This document shows, in pieces, positions 41,340 to 49,996 of a stretch of DNA of 52,687 bases. Under the pieces are notes generated by a model. The model was not told where the DNA came from and made no database searches. It saw only the letters and a list, made by a program, of their open reading frames with translations. Numbering within the stretch: the stretch's first letter is position 1; each line of letters opens with the position of its first letter. Where the stretch lies: NCBI GenBank assembly GCA_964572955.1, contig CAZNGY010000007.1, positions 1 through 52,687 on the forward strand, written 5' to 3'. The position numbers were made by a program, and so were the translations under genes. This stretch comes from UBA3775 sp964572955 (lineage in GTDB: Bacteria > Bacillota > Clostridia > Lachnospirales > Lachnospiraceae).

Positions 41340-43883
41340 GTGAAAAAAACAGCAGTAAGAATTGCTGTTCTTGCAGTAGTTTTTGTTTTATCACTCGTAT
41401 TCTTTTACAGGAATATGGAGAGACATTCGTATTCTGAAAATATAGTGACTGTTAAGCAGGCGAAGGCAACTCTTCCGCTTGTGAGTTTTTATTCCGGCGG
41501 ATATGAGATAAATCAGACAAAGGGATATGTGATTCCGATGGATGAAAGCTGTCTCAGAGAGAGTATTACACCCATATCATCAGCCGGGGAATTCGGGATA
41601 TATATAAATGAAAAAGAGTGTTCGGTAAAAAAGCTTTCAGCTGAGGTGCTTACGGTTCCCGGTCTTGATGAAATATCGGATCTGGAGGTGGTATCATTTG
41701 AGGAAGGTGACGACGGAAGACTTTTTACAGAACTTAAAATAGAAGAAAAGCTAGAGGATGATGTGGAATATCTTCTTAAGGTTACTTTGATAACATCAGA
41801 GGCAAACAGGATCTATTATTATACAAGGTTGAAAGTATCAACATTCGGAAGCCTTTCCGAAAGCATGAAATTTGTAAACGGATTTCATGAAAGCACATTT
41901 GACAAAGAAAAAGTTTATGAATACTCAGATGTGATGGAATCAAATGATAATGAGATTATTACGGATTATTCCCATATAGACATTAATTCCAGTATGGATG
42001 CTTTGAGTTATGGAATGATGTCGCCGGAGGAAGTGTACAGAATAGTTCCGCTTATTTCCGAATACAATGAATCATATGCAAGCGTTGCGATTGATTTTTT
42101 TATAAAAACAGCGCCGGAGGAAAAAGAAGAATTATACAGATGCCGGGAAACATACAGGTTCCAGTATTCTTCATTCAAAACATTTCTCTATAACTATGAC
42201 AGAACAATGGACAGGTGTTTTGAAGGGGGAGAATTTGAGGAAGGAAAAGCAGTTTTAGGCATTGGTATAAGCAGTAATCCGGAAATAAATATTGTTTACA
42301 GCGAAAATAAAAAACAGCTTCTTTTTGAATATCAGGGTGGAGTATGGCATTATGATACCGAGAATAACCGGCTTGTGTGTGTACTGACTTATGTGGATTA
42401 CTCTGATTTATCGAAATGCGGCTATGATGATTATGGATTTACCCTTCTTTCGGCAGATGATGAAGGAACTGCGGATTTTGCCGTATATGGTTATATAGGC
42501 AAGGGAGAATATGAGGGCAGATGCGGAATAATTTATTATACTTATCATGCTGACACATGCCGTATTGAAGAAAAGATGTTTATTCCTACGTATGAAACCA
42601 GGGCTGACACAGAAGGAGAATTCGGACGAGTAAGCTATACTACTGATAACGGTGTGTACTTTTTCACTTTGGGGAATACTTTGTATTCGTACGAACTTGA
42701 AACGAATGTATTGAAAACCGAAGCTGAAAATATGGGTGAAAACTGGATTTATTTTGATGATATTAAATATGTGTGCTATGATGAAAATTCTGCAAATTAT
42801 GAGAATAAAAGAATTGTCATACACGATATTTCAGAAGATAAAGTGTATTATATTGAGGCGGCTGAGGGAGAGGTAATCGGTATTCTTGGAAGTGTTGATG
42901 ATAGAATAATATACGGCAGAGGCCCGGCAGAGAATTCATCCTATTATGATAACGGAAAGGACATGATGGGGTATTCACAGCTTGTGATTTGCGAAAATGA
43001 CGGAAGTATAGTGAAGGAATATATGGCAGGTGACGGAATATATATTGCGGATACTGAATCGCTTCAGGGTGTGATTAATATAAATCTGTACAGGAAAACC
43101 CGGGATGGCGGGGAAGGTAAACGTGCCGAATATGAATTTGACAGCACTGATGTTATAGTTATTCTTGCCGAAACGGATGCGGCAGAAGAAAAAAATATAT
43201 TATCGTCAAGTGATGAAAAATATAAACTGCAGTATTACCTGAAACTTCCGTCTTCGGTTAAAGAATCAGAGATACCAAAAACTTATGAAGCGAAAGCAAC
43301 GGTAATCACCAAGGATACTTCCGTTTATCTGGAATATGCGGAAAAAGAAGATTTTTATGCTACGGCATATGGCAGGATTCTTCAGAAATTTGAAAACCCG
43401 GCAGAGGCAATAAAGTATGCGGATGAAGTTAAGGGAAGTGTTGTTGATTCCAAAGGAAACCTTGTTTGGGCGAGGGGAATGTCGGATAGAAATCATACGA
43501 TTATCGGAGTAAACAGATATACAAAGGAAAATGTGAGTACAGCACAGTCAGTGGTACTTTCTCTTGCGGAATATAACGGACGTGAAGTTTTGCCTTCGGA
43601 TATAAATATCGGCGAAAGATCATATATCAGTATTCTAAGGGAGTATGTGAGCGAGAATGTTGTTCTGGCAGAGGATGCGTCCCTTTCGTCACTCTTCTAT
43701 TATATATCGGCTGACAGACCGGTTATAGCGAAATATAATGGATATTTCGTACTGATAACGGCATATAGCAGCGAGTCGATTACATTTATAGACCCATATC
43801 AGGGGAAAAACGTACAGCTTACACTTGAAAGTGCAGAAAAAGCATTTGAGAATTCCGGAAACACATATTATGTTTACTATTGA
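41340..43883 (+). CDS. Large exported membrane-anchored protein with C39-like C-terminus
   Basis: 847 residues, no family recognised with certainty. An N-terminal membrane anchor (about 5-23, VRIAVLAVVFVLSLVFFY) puts the rest outside. The middle (about 30-700) is beta-rich, acidic and Tyr-rich, with repeated Y-x-Y-x and DDDG-like turns that would suit a beta-propeller or sandwich. The last 110 residues (TAQSVVLSLAEYNG ... YFVLITAYSSESITFIDPYQG) resemble a papain-like C39 fold, but the catalytic Cys and His positions are not Cys and His. The start is GTG 41340 with GGAGG 6 nt upstream; ATG 41301 in the same frame has a poor ribosome binding site and would add 13 basic residues. The -35 of the next tRNA promoter contains its stop codon. 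Confidence 0.85.
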   Translation: MKKTAVRIAVLAVVFVLSLVFFYRNMERHSYSENIVTVKQAKATLPLVSFYSGGYEINQTKGYVIPMDESCLRESITPISSAGEFGIYINEKECSVKKLSAEVLTVPGLDEISDLEVVSFEEGDDGRLFTELKIEEKLEDDVEYLLKVTLITSEANRIYYYTRLKVSTFGSLSESMKFVNGFHESTFDKEKVYEYSDVMESNDNEIITDYSHIDINSSMDALSYGMMSPEEVYRIVPLISEYNESYASVAIDFFIKTAPEEKEELYRCRETYRFQYSSFKTFLYNYDRTMDRCFEGGEFEEGKAVLGIGISSNPEINIVYSENKKQLLFEYQGGVWHYDTENNRLVCVLTYVDYSDLSKCGYDDYGFTLLSADDEGTADFAVYGYIGKGEYEGRCGIIYYTYHADTCRIEEKMFIPTYETRADTEGEFGRVSYTTDNGVYFFTLGNTLYSYELETNVLKTEAENMGENWIYFDDIKYVCYDENSANYENKRIVIHDISEDKVYYIEAAEGEVIGILGSVDDRIIYGRGPAENSSYYDNGKDMMGYSQLVICENDGSIVKEYMAGDGIYIADTESLQGVININLYRKTRDGGEGKRAEYEFDSTDVIVILAETDAAEEKNILSSSDEKYKLQYYLKLPSSVKESEIPKTYEAKATVITKDTSVYLEYAEKEDFYATAYGRILQKFENPAEAIKYADEVKGSVVDSKGNLVWARGMSDRNHTIIGVNRYTKENVSTAQSVVLSLAEYNGREVLPSDINIGERSYISILREYVSENVVLAEDASLSSLFYYISADRPVIAKYNGYFVLITAYSSESITFIDPYQGKNVQLTLESAEKAFENSGNTYYVYY

Positions 43884-43908
43884 CACTGCATTTTTAATTT
43901 GATAAAAT
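43880..43908 (+). promoter_or_regulatory. Promoter for tRNA-Leu(CAG)
   Basis: Perfect TTGACA (43880-43885), 17 nt, TAAAAT (43903-43908), 10 nt before the tRNA. The TGA inside TTGACA is the stop codon of the preceding gene. Confidence 0.85.
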
Positions 43909-43918
43909 ACTAGAGCTT

Positions 43919-44001
43919 GCAGTTGTGGCGGAATGGCATACGCGCATGATTCAGGTTCATGTCCATGTACTTGGGTGTGGGTTCAAGTCCCATCAACTGC
44001 A
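43919..44001 (+). tRNA. tRNA-Leu (anticodon CAG)
   Basis: 83-nt class II tRNA with long variable arm. Acceptor stem GCAGTTG/CAACTGC with discriminator A. Anticodon arm CATGA, loop TTCAGGT, TCATG, giving CAG, which reads CUG. T arm GTGGGTTCAAGTCCCAT. CCA is not encoded. Confidence 0.96.
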
Positions 44002-44031
44002 TACTCTCTGTTTCATAATATGAAACATATC

Positions 44032-44061
44032 AAAACCCTTGAATTATTCAAGGGTTTTTTT
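44032..44061 (+). terminator. Terminator after tRNA-Leu(CAG)
   Basis: AAAACCCTTGAA (44032-44043), a 3-nt loop, TTCAAGGGTTTT and a T-run. A smaller TTTCAT/ATGAAA repeat precedes it (44011-44026). Confidence 0.9.
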
Positions 44062-44258
44062 AATGGGAAAATTTGGTTATTACAGAGTGAGAATTGCTAA
44101 GAATTTCTTAAAAAGTGTATTTGTACCGGTCTCCAATCATAAGACGATGAGATGTCAGTTTTTTATGGGAACCTCCTACGGACAGGATTCAGAGAATCCT
44201 GGTTTTGGAAAAAACAATATCTTGTAAATAGAAACAGTCTGACAACCATAAAATGTTA
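44062..44258 (+). other. Gene-free spacer with a small hairpin
   Basis: No supported gene. A 7-bp hairpin, CAGGATT (44183-44189) with AATCCTG (44195-44201), is followed by GTTTT. A 54-codon frame from ATG 44063 lacks a ribosome binding site and begins in the terminator tail. Confidence 0.55.
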
Positions 44259-44287
44259 TTTACTCAGAAAACAATTTTTGCTACAAT
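44259..44287 (+). promoter_or_regulatory. Promoter for the GH25 gene
   Basis: TTTACT (44259-44264), 17 nt, TACAAT (44282-44287) with TGC before it (extended -10). Confidence 0.55.
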
Positions 44288-44350
44288 TGTAGAAGGAAAT
44301 AAAATAACGTGAATAGTCCTAAGTATGGATTTATGATAAAGGGAGGAATT

Positions 44351-45730
44351 ATGAAGAGATTTCAGGCGGCTTTGATCATTTTTACGCTTTTGACGGGTGT
44401 TTTAGGTCTTGGTTGTTCAATTAATGTCGGAAATAAGGAAGCATCTCAGTATACAGGGAATGAAATGACAGCATACGAGATGTCTGAGACAGGCAGTTTG
44501 ACAAAGGAAAGTGTGGGGGAAAAAGCAAATGAATTCATAGAGTCTGATGTACCTGCTGCTGAAATATACGATGGTGAATTTGAAATGCTTGTATCTGATA
44601 CCGCAGGTGTAGCAAATGAAGAAATCGTGATTCCGGAGGTCGAAGTTGCAGGTTTTGATAATGAAGAGGACGGAAAAAGACAGCCGGTTAATTCTGAAGA
44701 CAAAAAAAGCGACAGTGCACCTGTAGTTGATTTTGTTTCAGGTTCAGTGATTCCTGAATTTAATAATAAGGAAGCATCTTATACAAAAGCGGGAATAGAT
44801 GTTTCTCAATGGCAGGGAGTGATTGACTGGGGGAAGGTTAAGGCATCAGGAATTGATTTTGTTATGCTTCGTGTCGGTTTCAGAGGAAATACGGTTGGAA
44901 AGATATATGAGGATACCTATTTTGAAAGAAATATTAAAGGAGCACTTGAAAATGGGGTGGAAGTAGGAATTTATTTCTATTCCATGGCTAAAAACGAAGC
45001 GGAGGCACTTGAAGAGGCAGCATGGGTATGTGAAAGGATAAAAGGATATAATATTACTTATCCTGTGGCATTTGATTTAGAAGAATTTGACAGAAACCGG
45101 CTTGAAGGTGTGTCAAATGTACAGCTTAATAAGAATGCGGATGCTTTTTTGAAGTATGTTGACAGTAAAGGATATACTCCTTCTCTTTACAGCAGTAAAT
45201 GCGAACTTTATGACAGATGGGACATTGCACGGTTTAATTATAGTGAAATATGGCTTGCTCACTGGGTTGAAGAAACTGATTATACAGGAAGATACGGCAT
45301 GTGGCAGTATACGGATAAAGGAAGGGTTGACGGTATAGGAGAATATGTAGATATGAATGTGGCATATTTTTACGATGAAAAAAATGATACTGAGGATTCT
45401 GAAGATGAAAAACTGCCGGAAGATTCAGAAACGGCAGATCCGCTGCCGGAAGTAACACCATCACCTGTACCTGAACCGGGAGAAGAATTACCATCCCCGG
45501 AAATTACGCCGGATGATTCAGAGGGGATTGAGGAAGATGATTGGATATCTGTTGAAAAAGATGTGATGCTGTATCCGGAAAAGGCAGAAAATATGGAAAC
45601 ATCAGTTTTAATACAGGCAGGTGAACAGATACATGTTATGTTCAGGTATAACGACGGATGGTTAAAAGTCATGTATGGAGATTCCCTGGGTTACCTGAAA
45701 TGGGAGTCAGAGGAGTCTCAGACAGAGTGA
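44351..45730 (+). CDS. Secreted GH25 lysozyme with SH3-like tail
   Basis: A 1,4-beta-N-acetylmuramidase that cuts peptidoglycan. 459 residues: signal sequence (about 1-21) ending LGLGC with Cys22, an acidic linker (about 25-145), the GH25 barrel (about 146-340) with Asp150 in AGIDVSQWQG and the acidic pair Asp242 and Glu244 in FDLEEFD, a Pro/Glu linker (TPSPVPEPGEELPSPE) and a C-terminal SH3-like cell-wall domain (about 400-455). The Cys suggests a lipoprotein, but the lipobox is not canonical (Gly at -3), so it may be simply secreted. ATG 44351 follows GGGAGG; in-frame upstream codons from 44309 lack one. A role in wall turnover is likely; no holin or phage gene is near. Confidence 0.93.
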   Translation: MKRFQAALIIFTLLTGVLGLGCSINVGNKEASQYTGNEMTAYEMSETGSLTKESVGEKANEFIESDVPAAEIYDGEFEMLVSDTAGVANEEIVIPEVEVAGFDNEEDGKRQPVNSEDKKSDSAPVVDFVSGSVIPEFNNKEASYTKAGIDVSQWQGVIDWGKVKASGIDFVMLRVGFRGNTVGKIYEDTYFERNIKGALENGVEVGIYFYSMAKNEAEALEEAAWVCERIKGYNITYPVAFDLEEFDRNRLEGVSNVQLNKNADAFLKYVDSKGYTPSLYSSKCELYDRWDIARFNYSEIWLAHWVEETDYTGRYGMWQYTDKGRVDGIGEYVDMNVAYFYDEKNDTEDSEDEKLPEDSETADPLPEVTPSPVPEPGEELPSPEITPDDSEGIEEDDWISVEKDVMLYPEKAENMETSVLIQAGEQIHVMFRYNDGWLKVMYGDSLGYLKWESEESQTE

Positions 45731-45764
45731 TATAAAAAAATTGCTGAAAAAATTAAAAAAAGTG

Positions 45765-45794
45765 TTGACATTTAGAATTCATAGTGATATTATA
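45765..45794 (+). promoter_or_regulatory. Promoter for tRNA-Leu(AAG) with overlapping palindrome
   Basis: Perfect TTGACA (45765-45770), 18 nt, TATTAT (45789-45794). The -10 lies inside the palindrome AGTGATATTATATCACT (45784-45800). Confidence 0.7.
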
Positions 45795-45832
45795 TCACTT
45801 GTGTGAGAAACACAGCGATGAAATATCGAATG

Positions 45833-45915
45833 CGGACTTGCTGGAATTGGCAGACAGGCATGACTAAGGATCATGTGCCCCTGGGGCGTTCGGGTTCAAG
45901 TCCCGTAGTCCGCAT
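45833..45915 (+). tRNA. tRNA-Leu (anticodon AAG)
   Basis: 83-nt class II tRNA. Acceptor stem GCGGACT/AGTCCGC, discriminator A. Anticodon arm CATGA, loop CTAAGGA, TCATG: U33, then A34-A35-G36. AAG reads CUU and, if A34 is deaminated to inosine, CUC and CUA. Variable arm TGCCCCTGGGGCG, T arm CGGGTTCAAGTCCCG. CCA is not encoded. Confidence 0.94.
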
Positions 45916-45919
45916 AGAA

Positions 45920-45951
45920 AAACCTTTGTCTGGTGACAAAGGTTTTTTTTG
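45920..45951 (+). terminator. Terminator after tRNA-Leu(AAG)
   Basis: AAAACCTTTGTC, loop TGGT, GACAAAGGTTTT, then TTTT: 12-bp perfect stem. Confidence 0.93.
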
Positions 45952-46084
45952 CTCCAAACATCTTTAAAAATTAGTAAAAGGCATACTTTCCTAAGTTGAA
46001 AAACAGACGAAATGATGTGTTTGATTAAAGAAGCATCAATAGAGGAAACAATAAGTAATACCAGCAGTAAATTTATAAAATCTG

Positions 46085-46112
46085 TTGACATTGGGAAAAG
46101 TAATGCTATAAT
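46085..46112 (+). promoter_or_regulatory. Promoter for nifS-nifU
   Basis: Perfect TTGACA (46085-46090), 16 nt, perfect TATAAT (46107-46112) with TGC before the -10. Confidence 0.85.
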
Positions 46113-46166
46113 TACTCATGGAAAACATAGCAAGTTACTAGGAATTATTAAGGGAAGGCGATAATC

Positions 46167-47351
46167 ATGGACAAGCTGATTTATCTTGACAATGCGGCAA
46201 CCACAAAAGTTTATCCTGAAGTTGTGGAGGCTGTGAAGCCGTATTTGACTGAATTTTACGGAAATCCGTCCAGTATTTATTCTTTTGCAGGAAAGGCGGC
46301 AAAGGCAGTAGATGAAGCCAGGGAGACGCTTGCATCAATAATAGGTGCAAAGCCTAATGAGATTTATTTTACCGGTGGAGGAAGTGAATCAGATAACTGG
46401 GCACTTAAGACCACTGCAGAAGCATACAAATCAAAAGGTAACCACATCATTACATCCAAGATTGAACATCATGCAATTCTTCATACATGTGAGTGGCTCG
46501 AAAAAAATGGATTTGAAGTGACTTATCTTGACGTTGATGAAAATGGTCTGGTGAGTCCGGAGTCTCTTGAAGCAGCAATTAAGGACAATACAATACTTGT
46601 GTCAATAATGACGGCAAATAATGAAATCGGAACAATAGAACCGATAGCGGAACTTGGAGAGGTGGCCCACAAACATGGGGTTTTGTTCCATACGGATGCA
46701 GTTCAGGCTTTTTGCCATATACCTATTGATGTTAATGAAATGAACATTGACCTCCTCAGTGCAAGCGGTCATAAAGTCGGCGGATTAAAAGGTGTCGGTT
46801 TTATGTATATGCGCAGGGGTCTTAAAAATAAAGCCTTTATTCATGGCGGAGCTCAGGAAAGAGGAAAAAGAGCAGGTACGACAAATGTGCCGGGAATCGT
46901 CAGTATGGCAAAGGCAGCGGTTATTACATCTGAGTATATGAAGGCTCACGGAAAAGAAATGGAAGAGTTGAGAGATTATCTTATAGACCGGATAGTTTCT
47001 GAAATTCCTTATTCAAGGGTAAATGGTGACAGAGTAAAGAGACTTCCGAATAACGCCAATTTCTGCTTTGAATTTATAGAAGGTGAGTCACTTTTACTTC
47101 TGCTTGATAACAAGGGAATATGCGGATCCAGCGGTTCGGCATGTACCTCCGCTTCGTTAGATCCGTCACACGTGCTTTTAGCAATAGGACTTCCTCATGA
47201 GATTGCTCATGGTTCATTGAGACTTACTCTTTCAGAGGAAATTACAAAAGAAGATATAGATTATACAATTGAAAGCGTAAAGGCAGTTGTGGAAAGACTC
47301 AGAAGCATGTCACCGCTTTATGAGGATTTTATAAAAAATGCCAAAGACTGA
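46167..47351 (+). CDS. nifS: Cysteine desulfurase, NifS/IscS family
   Basis: A PLP enzyme that takes sulfur from cysteine for iron-sulfur cluster assembly. 394 residues, class V aminotransferase fold: YLDNAATTKVYPEV at the start, IEHHAILHT with the cofactor-stacking His101, Lys203 (SASGHKVGG) for the Schiff base, and the catalytic loop SSGSACTSAS with Cys326. It pairs with the NifU-type scaffold 33 nt downstream, the usual minimal NifS-NifU module of Clostridia. No IscR-type regulator is adjacent. Ribosome binding site GGGAAGG. Confidence 0.96.
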   Translation: MDKLIYLDNAATTKVYPEVVEAVKPYLTEFYGNPSSIYSFAGKAAKAVDEARETLASIIGAKPNEIYFTGGGSESDNWALKTTAEAYKSKGNHIITSKIEHHAILHTCEWLEKNGFEVTYLDVDENGLVSPESLEAAIKDNTILVSIMTANNEIGTIEPIAELGEVAHKHGVLFHTDAVQAFCHIPIDVNEMNIDLLSASGHKVGGLKGVGFMYMRRGLKNKAFIHGGAQERGKRAGTTNVPGIVSMAKAAVITSEYMKAHGKEMEELRDYLIDRIVSEIPYSRVNGDRVKRLPNNANFCFEFIEGESLLLLLDNKGICGSSGSACTSASLDPSHVLLAIGLPHEIAHGSLRLTLSEEITKEDIDYTIESVKAVVERLRSMSPLYEDFIKNAKD

Positions 47352-47384
47352 AAAAGGCTTTAATTGGTAAAGAAAGGAAAAATT

Positions 47385-47825
47385 ATGTACAGCGAAAAAG
47401 TGATTGATCATTATACAAATCCAAGGAACGTTGGTGAAATAGAGAATGCCAGCGGAGTCGGCACAGTGGGTAATGCAAAGTGCGGAGATATCATGAGAGT
47501 ATATCTTGATATTGATGATGATGGTGTAATAAGAGACTGTAAGTTTAAAACATTCGGATGCGGTGCGGCAGTGGCAACCAGCAGTATGGCAACTGAAATG
47601 ATAAAAGGCAAGACAATTGAGGAAGCAATGAAACTTACCAACAAGGCCGTAATGGAAGCTCTTGACGGACTTCCACCGGTGAAAGTACATTGCTCGGTAC
47701 TTGCTGAAGAAGCTGTTCATGCAGCTTTATGGGATTATGCAGAGAAAAAAGGCATAGTAATTGAAGGTCTTGAAAAACCTGAAAATACTGAGGAAGAAGA
47801 AAAGGTGGATCTTGATGCTGAATAA
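47385..47825 (+). CDS. nifU: Iron-sulfur cluster scaffold protein NifU/IscU
   Basis: The scaffold on which clusters are built with sulfur from NifS. 146 residues, N-terminal NifU domain only, with the three cluster-binding Cys: Cys33 and Asp35 (AKCGD), Cys59 (FGCGAA) and Cys103 (VHCSVL). The acidic tail NTEEEEKVDLDAE is an addition beyond the scaffold core. The start is ATG 47385 after AAAGGAAAA; the frame is open upstream but without a start of quality. The MATE gene starts inside its last codons. Confidence 0.95.
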   Translation: MYSEKVIDHYTNPRNVGEIENASGVGTVGNAKCGDIMRVYLDIDDDGVIRDCKFKTFGCGAAVATSSMATEMIKGKTIEEAMKLTNKAVMEALDGLPPVKVHCSVLAEEAVHAALWDYAEKKGIVIEGLEKPENTEEEEKVDLDAE

Positions 47826-49188
47826 TCCGGTAAAAAAAGCCGAAGCAGCAGAAACACAATTTGACAAAATGACCGGAGGTAGTGTAAAAAGACTCATAAT
47901 ATCTCTGGGAATACCTACGACAATAAGTATGCTTGTAACCAATATTTACAATATGGCAGATACCTATTTCGTGGGAAAACTTGGAACCAGTGCCAGCGGT
48001 GCTGTGGGTGTCGTATTCGGATTTATGGCACTTATGCAGGCGCTGGCATTTATGTTTGGTCAGGGAGCAGGAAGCATAATCTCACGGAAACTTGGTGCAA
48101 AACGAGATGAGGAAGCTCATGTGTATGGTTCCACAAGTTTGTTTGTTACTTTGGGATTAGGAATACTCATAACAGCTATATCGCTGGTTTTTAATGATGA
48201 AATACTTGAACTGCTTGGTGCGACGGATACTATAAAACCATATGCCAAAGAATATATGTTATATATTTCGCTTGCAGCACCTTTTATAATGGGCAGTTTT
48301 GTTCTCAACAACATTTTGAGGTTTGAGGGAAAAGCATCGCTTGCGATGATAGGTCTGGTTACAGGCGGAATTCTGAATATAATCGGTGATCCGATATTGA
48401 TATATAAGTTTGACATGAAAATAGCGGGAGCGGGTCTTGCAACCGCGGTTTCACAGTTTGTGAGTTTTGCAATACTGCTTGGCGTATTTTTGTCAGGTAA
48501 TACACAGATAAAGCTCTCAGTAGATAGAGTAAGCCTGAAAACTGATATTTTGATTGATATTATGACAACGGGCTTTCCGAGTGCGGTAAGACAGGGACTG
48601 GCAAGTGTGTCAACCATGCTTCTGAATCAGGCGGCGGGAAATTATACGGATGCAGCAATTGCCGCAATGAGTATTGTAAACCGATTGAGCTTCTTTATGT
48701 TTGCTGTCGGACTTGGTCTTGGACAGGGATTTCAGCCGGTATGCGGATATAATTATGGTGCGAAAAAATATGACAGAGTGAAGGAAGCCATAAAATTTAC
48801 TCTTGTTGTGACAGAGGTTGTTTTAGCGATTTTTGCAGTTCTCGGACTGGTATTTTCAGACGGATTGATTGAAATGTTCAGGGATGATGAAGATGTTATT
48901 TCGTTTGGGACTCCTGCATTAAGAATGTCGTGTGTGGCGCTTGTGTTCCAACCGCTTAACGTAATTGCAAATATGACGTTTCAAAGTACAGGAAAGAGAT
49001 GGCTTGCAACATTCTCATCAATGCTCAGGAGTGGTCTCTATTTTATACCACTTCTTCTTGTACTGGAACCATGCTTTAATGAGGCTGGTATACAGCTGGC
49101 ACAGCCGCTTGCAGACGTGCTTGCATTCTTTACGGTAATGCCTTTTATATTGAAATTTTACAGAAATCTGGGTAGACAGAAAGACTAA
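47815..49188 (+). CDS. MATE family efflux transporter
   Basis: A cation-coupled exporter of drugs or metabolites with 12 helices in two repeats. 457 residues. N-terminal GSVKRLIISLGIPTTISMLV, YNMADTYFVGKLG, and FGQGAGSIISRKLGA, with repeats of these motifs in the second half (RQGLASVSTMLLNQ; GLGQGFQPVCGYNYGAKKY). ATG 47815 has AAGGTGG 6 nt upstream, inside nifU, giving an 11-nt overlap; in-frame codons back to 47761 are alternatives. Substrate unknown. Confidence 0.94.
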   Translation: MLNNPVKKAEAAETQFDKMTGGSVKRLIISLGIPTTISMLVTNIYNMADTYFVGKLGTSASGAVGVVFGFMALMQALAFMFGQGAGSIISRKLGAKRDEEAHVYGSTSLFVTLGLGILITAISLVFNDEILELLGATDTIKPYAKEYMLYISLAAPFIMGSFVLNNILRFEGKASLAMIGLVTGGILNIIGDPILIYKFDMKIAGAGLATAVSQFVSFAILLGVFLSGNTQIKLSVDRVSLKTDILIDIMTTGFPSAVRQGLASVSTMLLNQAAGNYTDAAIAAMSIVNRLSFFMFAVGLGLGQGFQPVCGYNYGAKKYDRVKEAIKFTLVVTEVVLAIFAVLGLVFSDGLIEMFRDDEDVISFGTPALRMSCVALVFQPLNVIANMTFQSTGKRWLATFSSMLRSGLYFIPLLLVLEPCFNEAGIQLAQPLADVLAFFTVMPFILKFYRNLGRQKD

Positions 49189-49230
49189 AAAAATGTAAAA
49201 TAAAGGCATGAGAAAGAAGGGGGTGTGCTT

Positions 49231-49857
49231 ATGGAAAAAACATACATAATCACTATTGGAAGAATGTTCGGAAGCAGGGGAGCAGAGGTTGGAAGAAAAC
49301 TCAGCGAAAGACTTTCGATTCCTTTCTATGATAAAGAAATAATTCAGGAGCAGGTAAAAAAGAGTGGATTTACAAGTGAGTACCTCAGTAATTTTGATGA
49401 GAAGGTTTCAAGCTCATTCCTGTTCTCGATTTTTATGAATCCGGAGTCGCTGATGCTTCAGTCAGGATTTAACGGGTCACAGCCTATGGATCTGGCAATT
49501 CAAAAAATTCAGTTCCAGACGATAAAGGAATTATCGGAAAAGGGTTCCTGCGTAATTGTCGGAAGAAGGGCAGATCAGATTCTTAAAAATCGTAAAGATA
49601 TGGTTTCTGTTTTTATAACGGCAGATGACAATGACCGTATTCAGCATGTGGCTGAGAGAGACGGGTTAAAAACAAAAGAAGCTGAAACAAAGATTAAAAG
49701 AATGGATCGTTCCAGACGTTCATATTACAACTATTATGGTGAGGGAACATGGGGAGATGCGTCAAATTATGATCTTTGCATTAATGTTTCGAAACTTGGT
49801 GTTGACGGTGCGGTTGATATGATAATTGAATATCTTAAAGTAAAAAAACTGATTTAG
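49231..49857 (+). CDS. Cytidylate kinase-like family protein
   Basis: Resembles the Cytidylate_kin2 family of P-loop proteins, common in Clostridia and not shown to be CMP kinases. 208 residues: IITIGRMFGSRGAEVGRKL (P-loop region, written here as GRMFGSRGAEVGRKL), IPFYDKEII, CVIVGRRAD, then VAERDGL, RMDRSRRSYYNYY and NVSKLGVDGAVDMI. ATG 49231 follows AAGGGGG; a GTG at 49225 in frame is less likely. It is 42 nt after the MATE gene and ends at a strong hairpin. Confidence 0.9.
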   Translation: MEKTYIITIGRMFGSRGAEVGRKLSERLSIPFYDKEIIQEQVKKSGFTSEYLSNFDEKVSSSFLFSIFMNPESLMLQSGFNGSQPMDLAIQKIQFQTIKELSEKGSCVIVGRRADQILKNRKDMVSVFITADDNDRIQHVAERDGLKTKEAETKIKRMDRSRRSYYNYYGEGTWGDASNYDLCINVSKLGVDGAVDMIIEYLKVKKLI

Positions 49858-49872
49858 TTTTAAATTAAATTT

Positions 49873-49936
49873 AAGGTTCCTGTGTGATGCGTTCCTGATA
49901 GAAAATAAAAGGAGCGTATGGCAGGAACCTTTTATT
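49873..49936 (+). terminator. Long two-part hairpin terminator upstream of ilvB
   Basis: AAGGTTCCTG (49873-49882) with CAGGAACCTT (49922-49931), 10 bp, and inner ATGCGTTCC (49887-49895) with GGAGCGTAT (49911-49919), 9 bp with two G-U pairs, separated by a small internal loop, then TTTATT. Confidence 0.8.
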
Positions 49937-49967
49937 GTTATAAGCGGACTGTATGTGATTAAAAGGG

Positions 49968-49996
49968 TTGAAATAGCAATAAAAAAATGGTATGAT
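49968..49996 (+). promoter_or_regulatory. Promoter for ilvB-ilvN-ilvC
   Basis: TTGAAA (49968-49973), 17 nt, TATGAT (49991-49996). It leaves a leader of about 150 nt before ilvB. I see no T-box consensus and no Leu/Ile/Val-rich leader peptide in it. Confidence 0.55.

Noticed and set aside
44063..44227. 54-codon frame after tRNA-Leu(CAG)
   Set aside because: The ATG sits in the terminator T-run with no Shine-Dalgarno, and the product resembles nothing known.
44351..45730. GH25 lysozyme as a prophage endolysin
   Set aside because: It has a signal sequence and long acidic linker, and no holin, tail or integrase gene is near.
43919..45915. Integration site or island between the two tRNA-Leu genes
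   Set aside because: Each tRNA has its own promoter and terminator, no integrase is present, and no repeated tRNA 3' end (att-like) was seen.
46015..46163. Short frame upstream of nifS
   Set aside because: It contains the nifS promoter and lacks a ribosome binding site.
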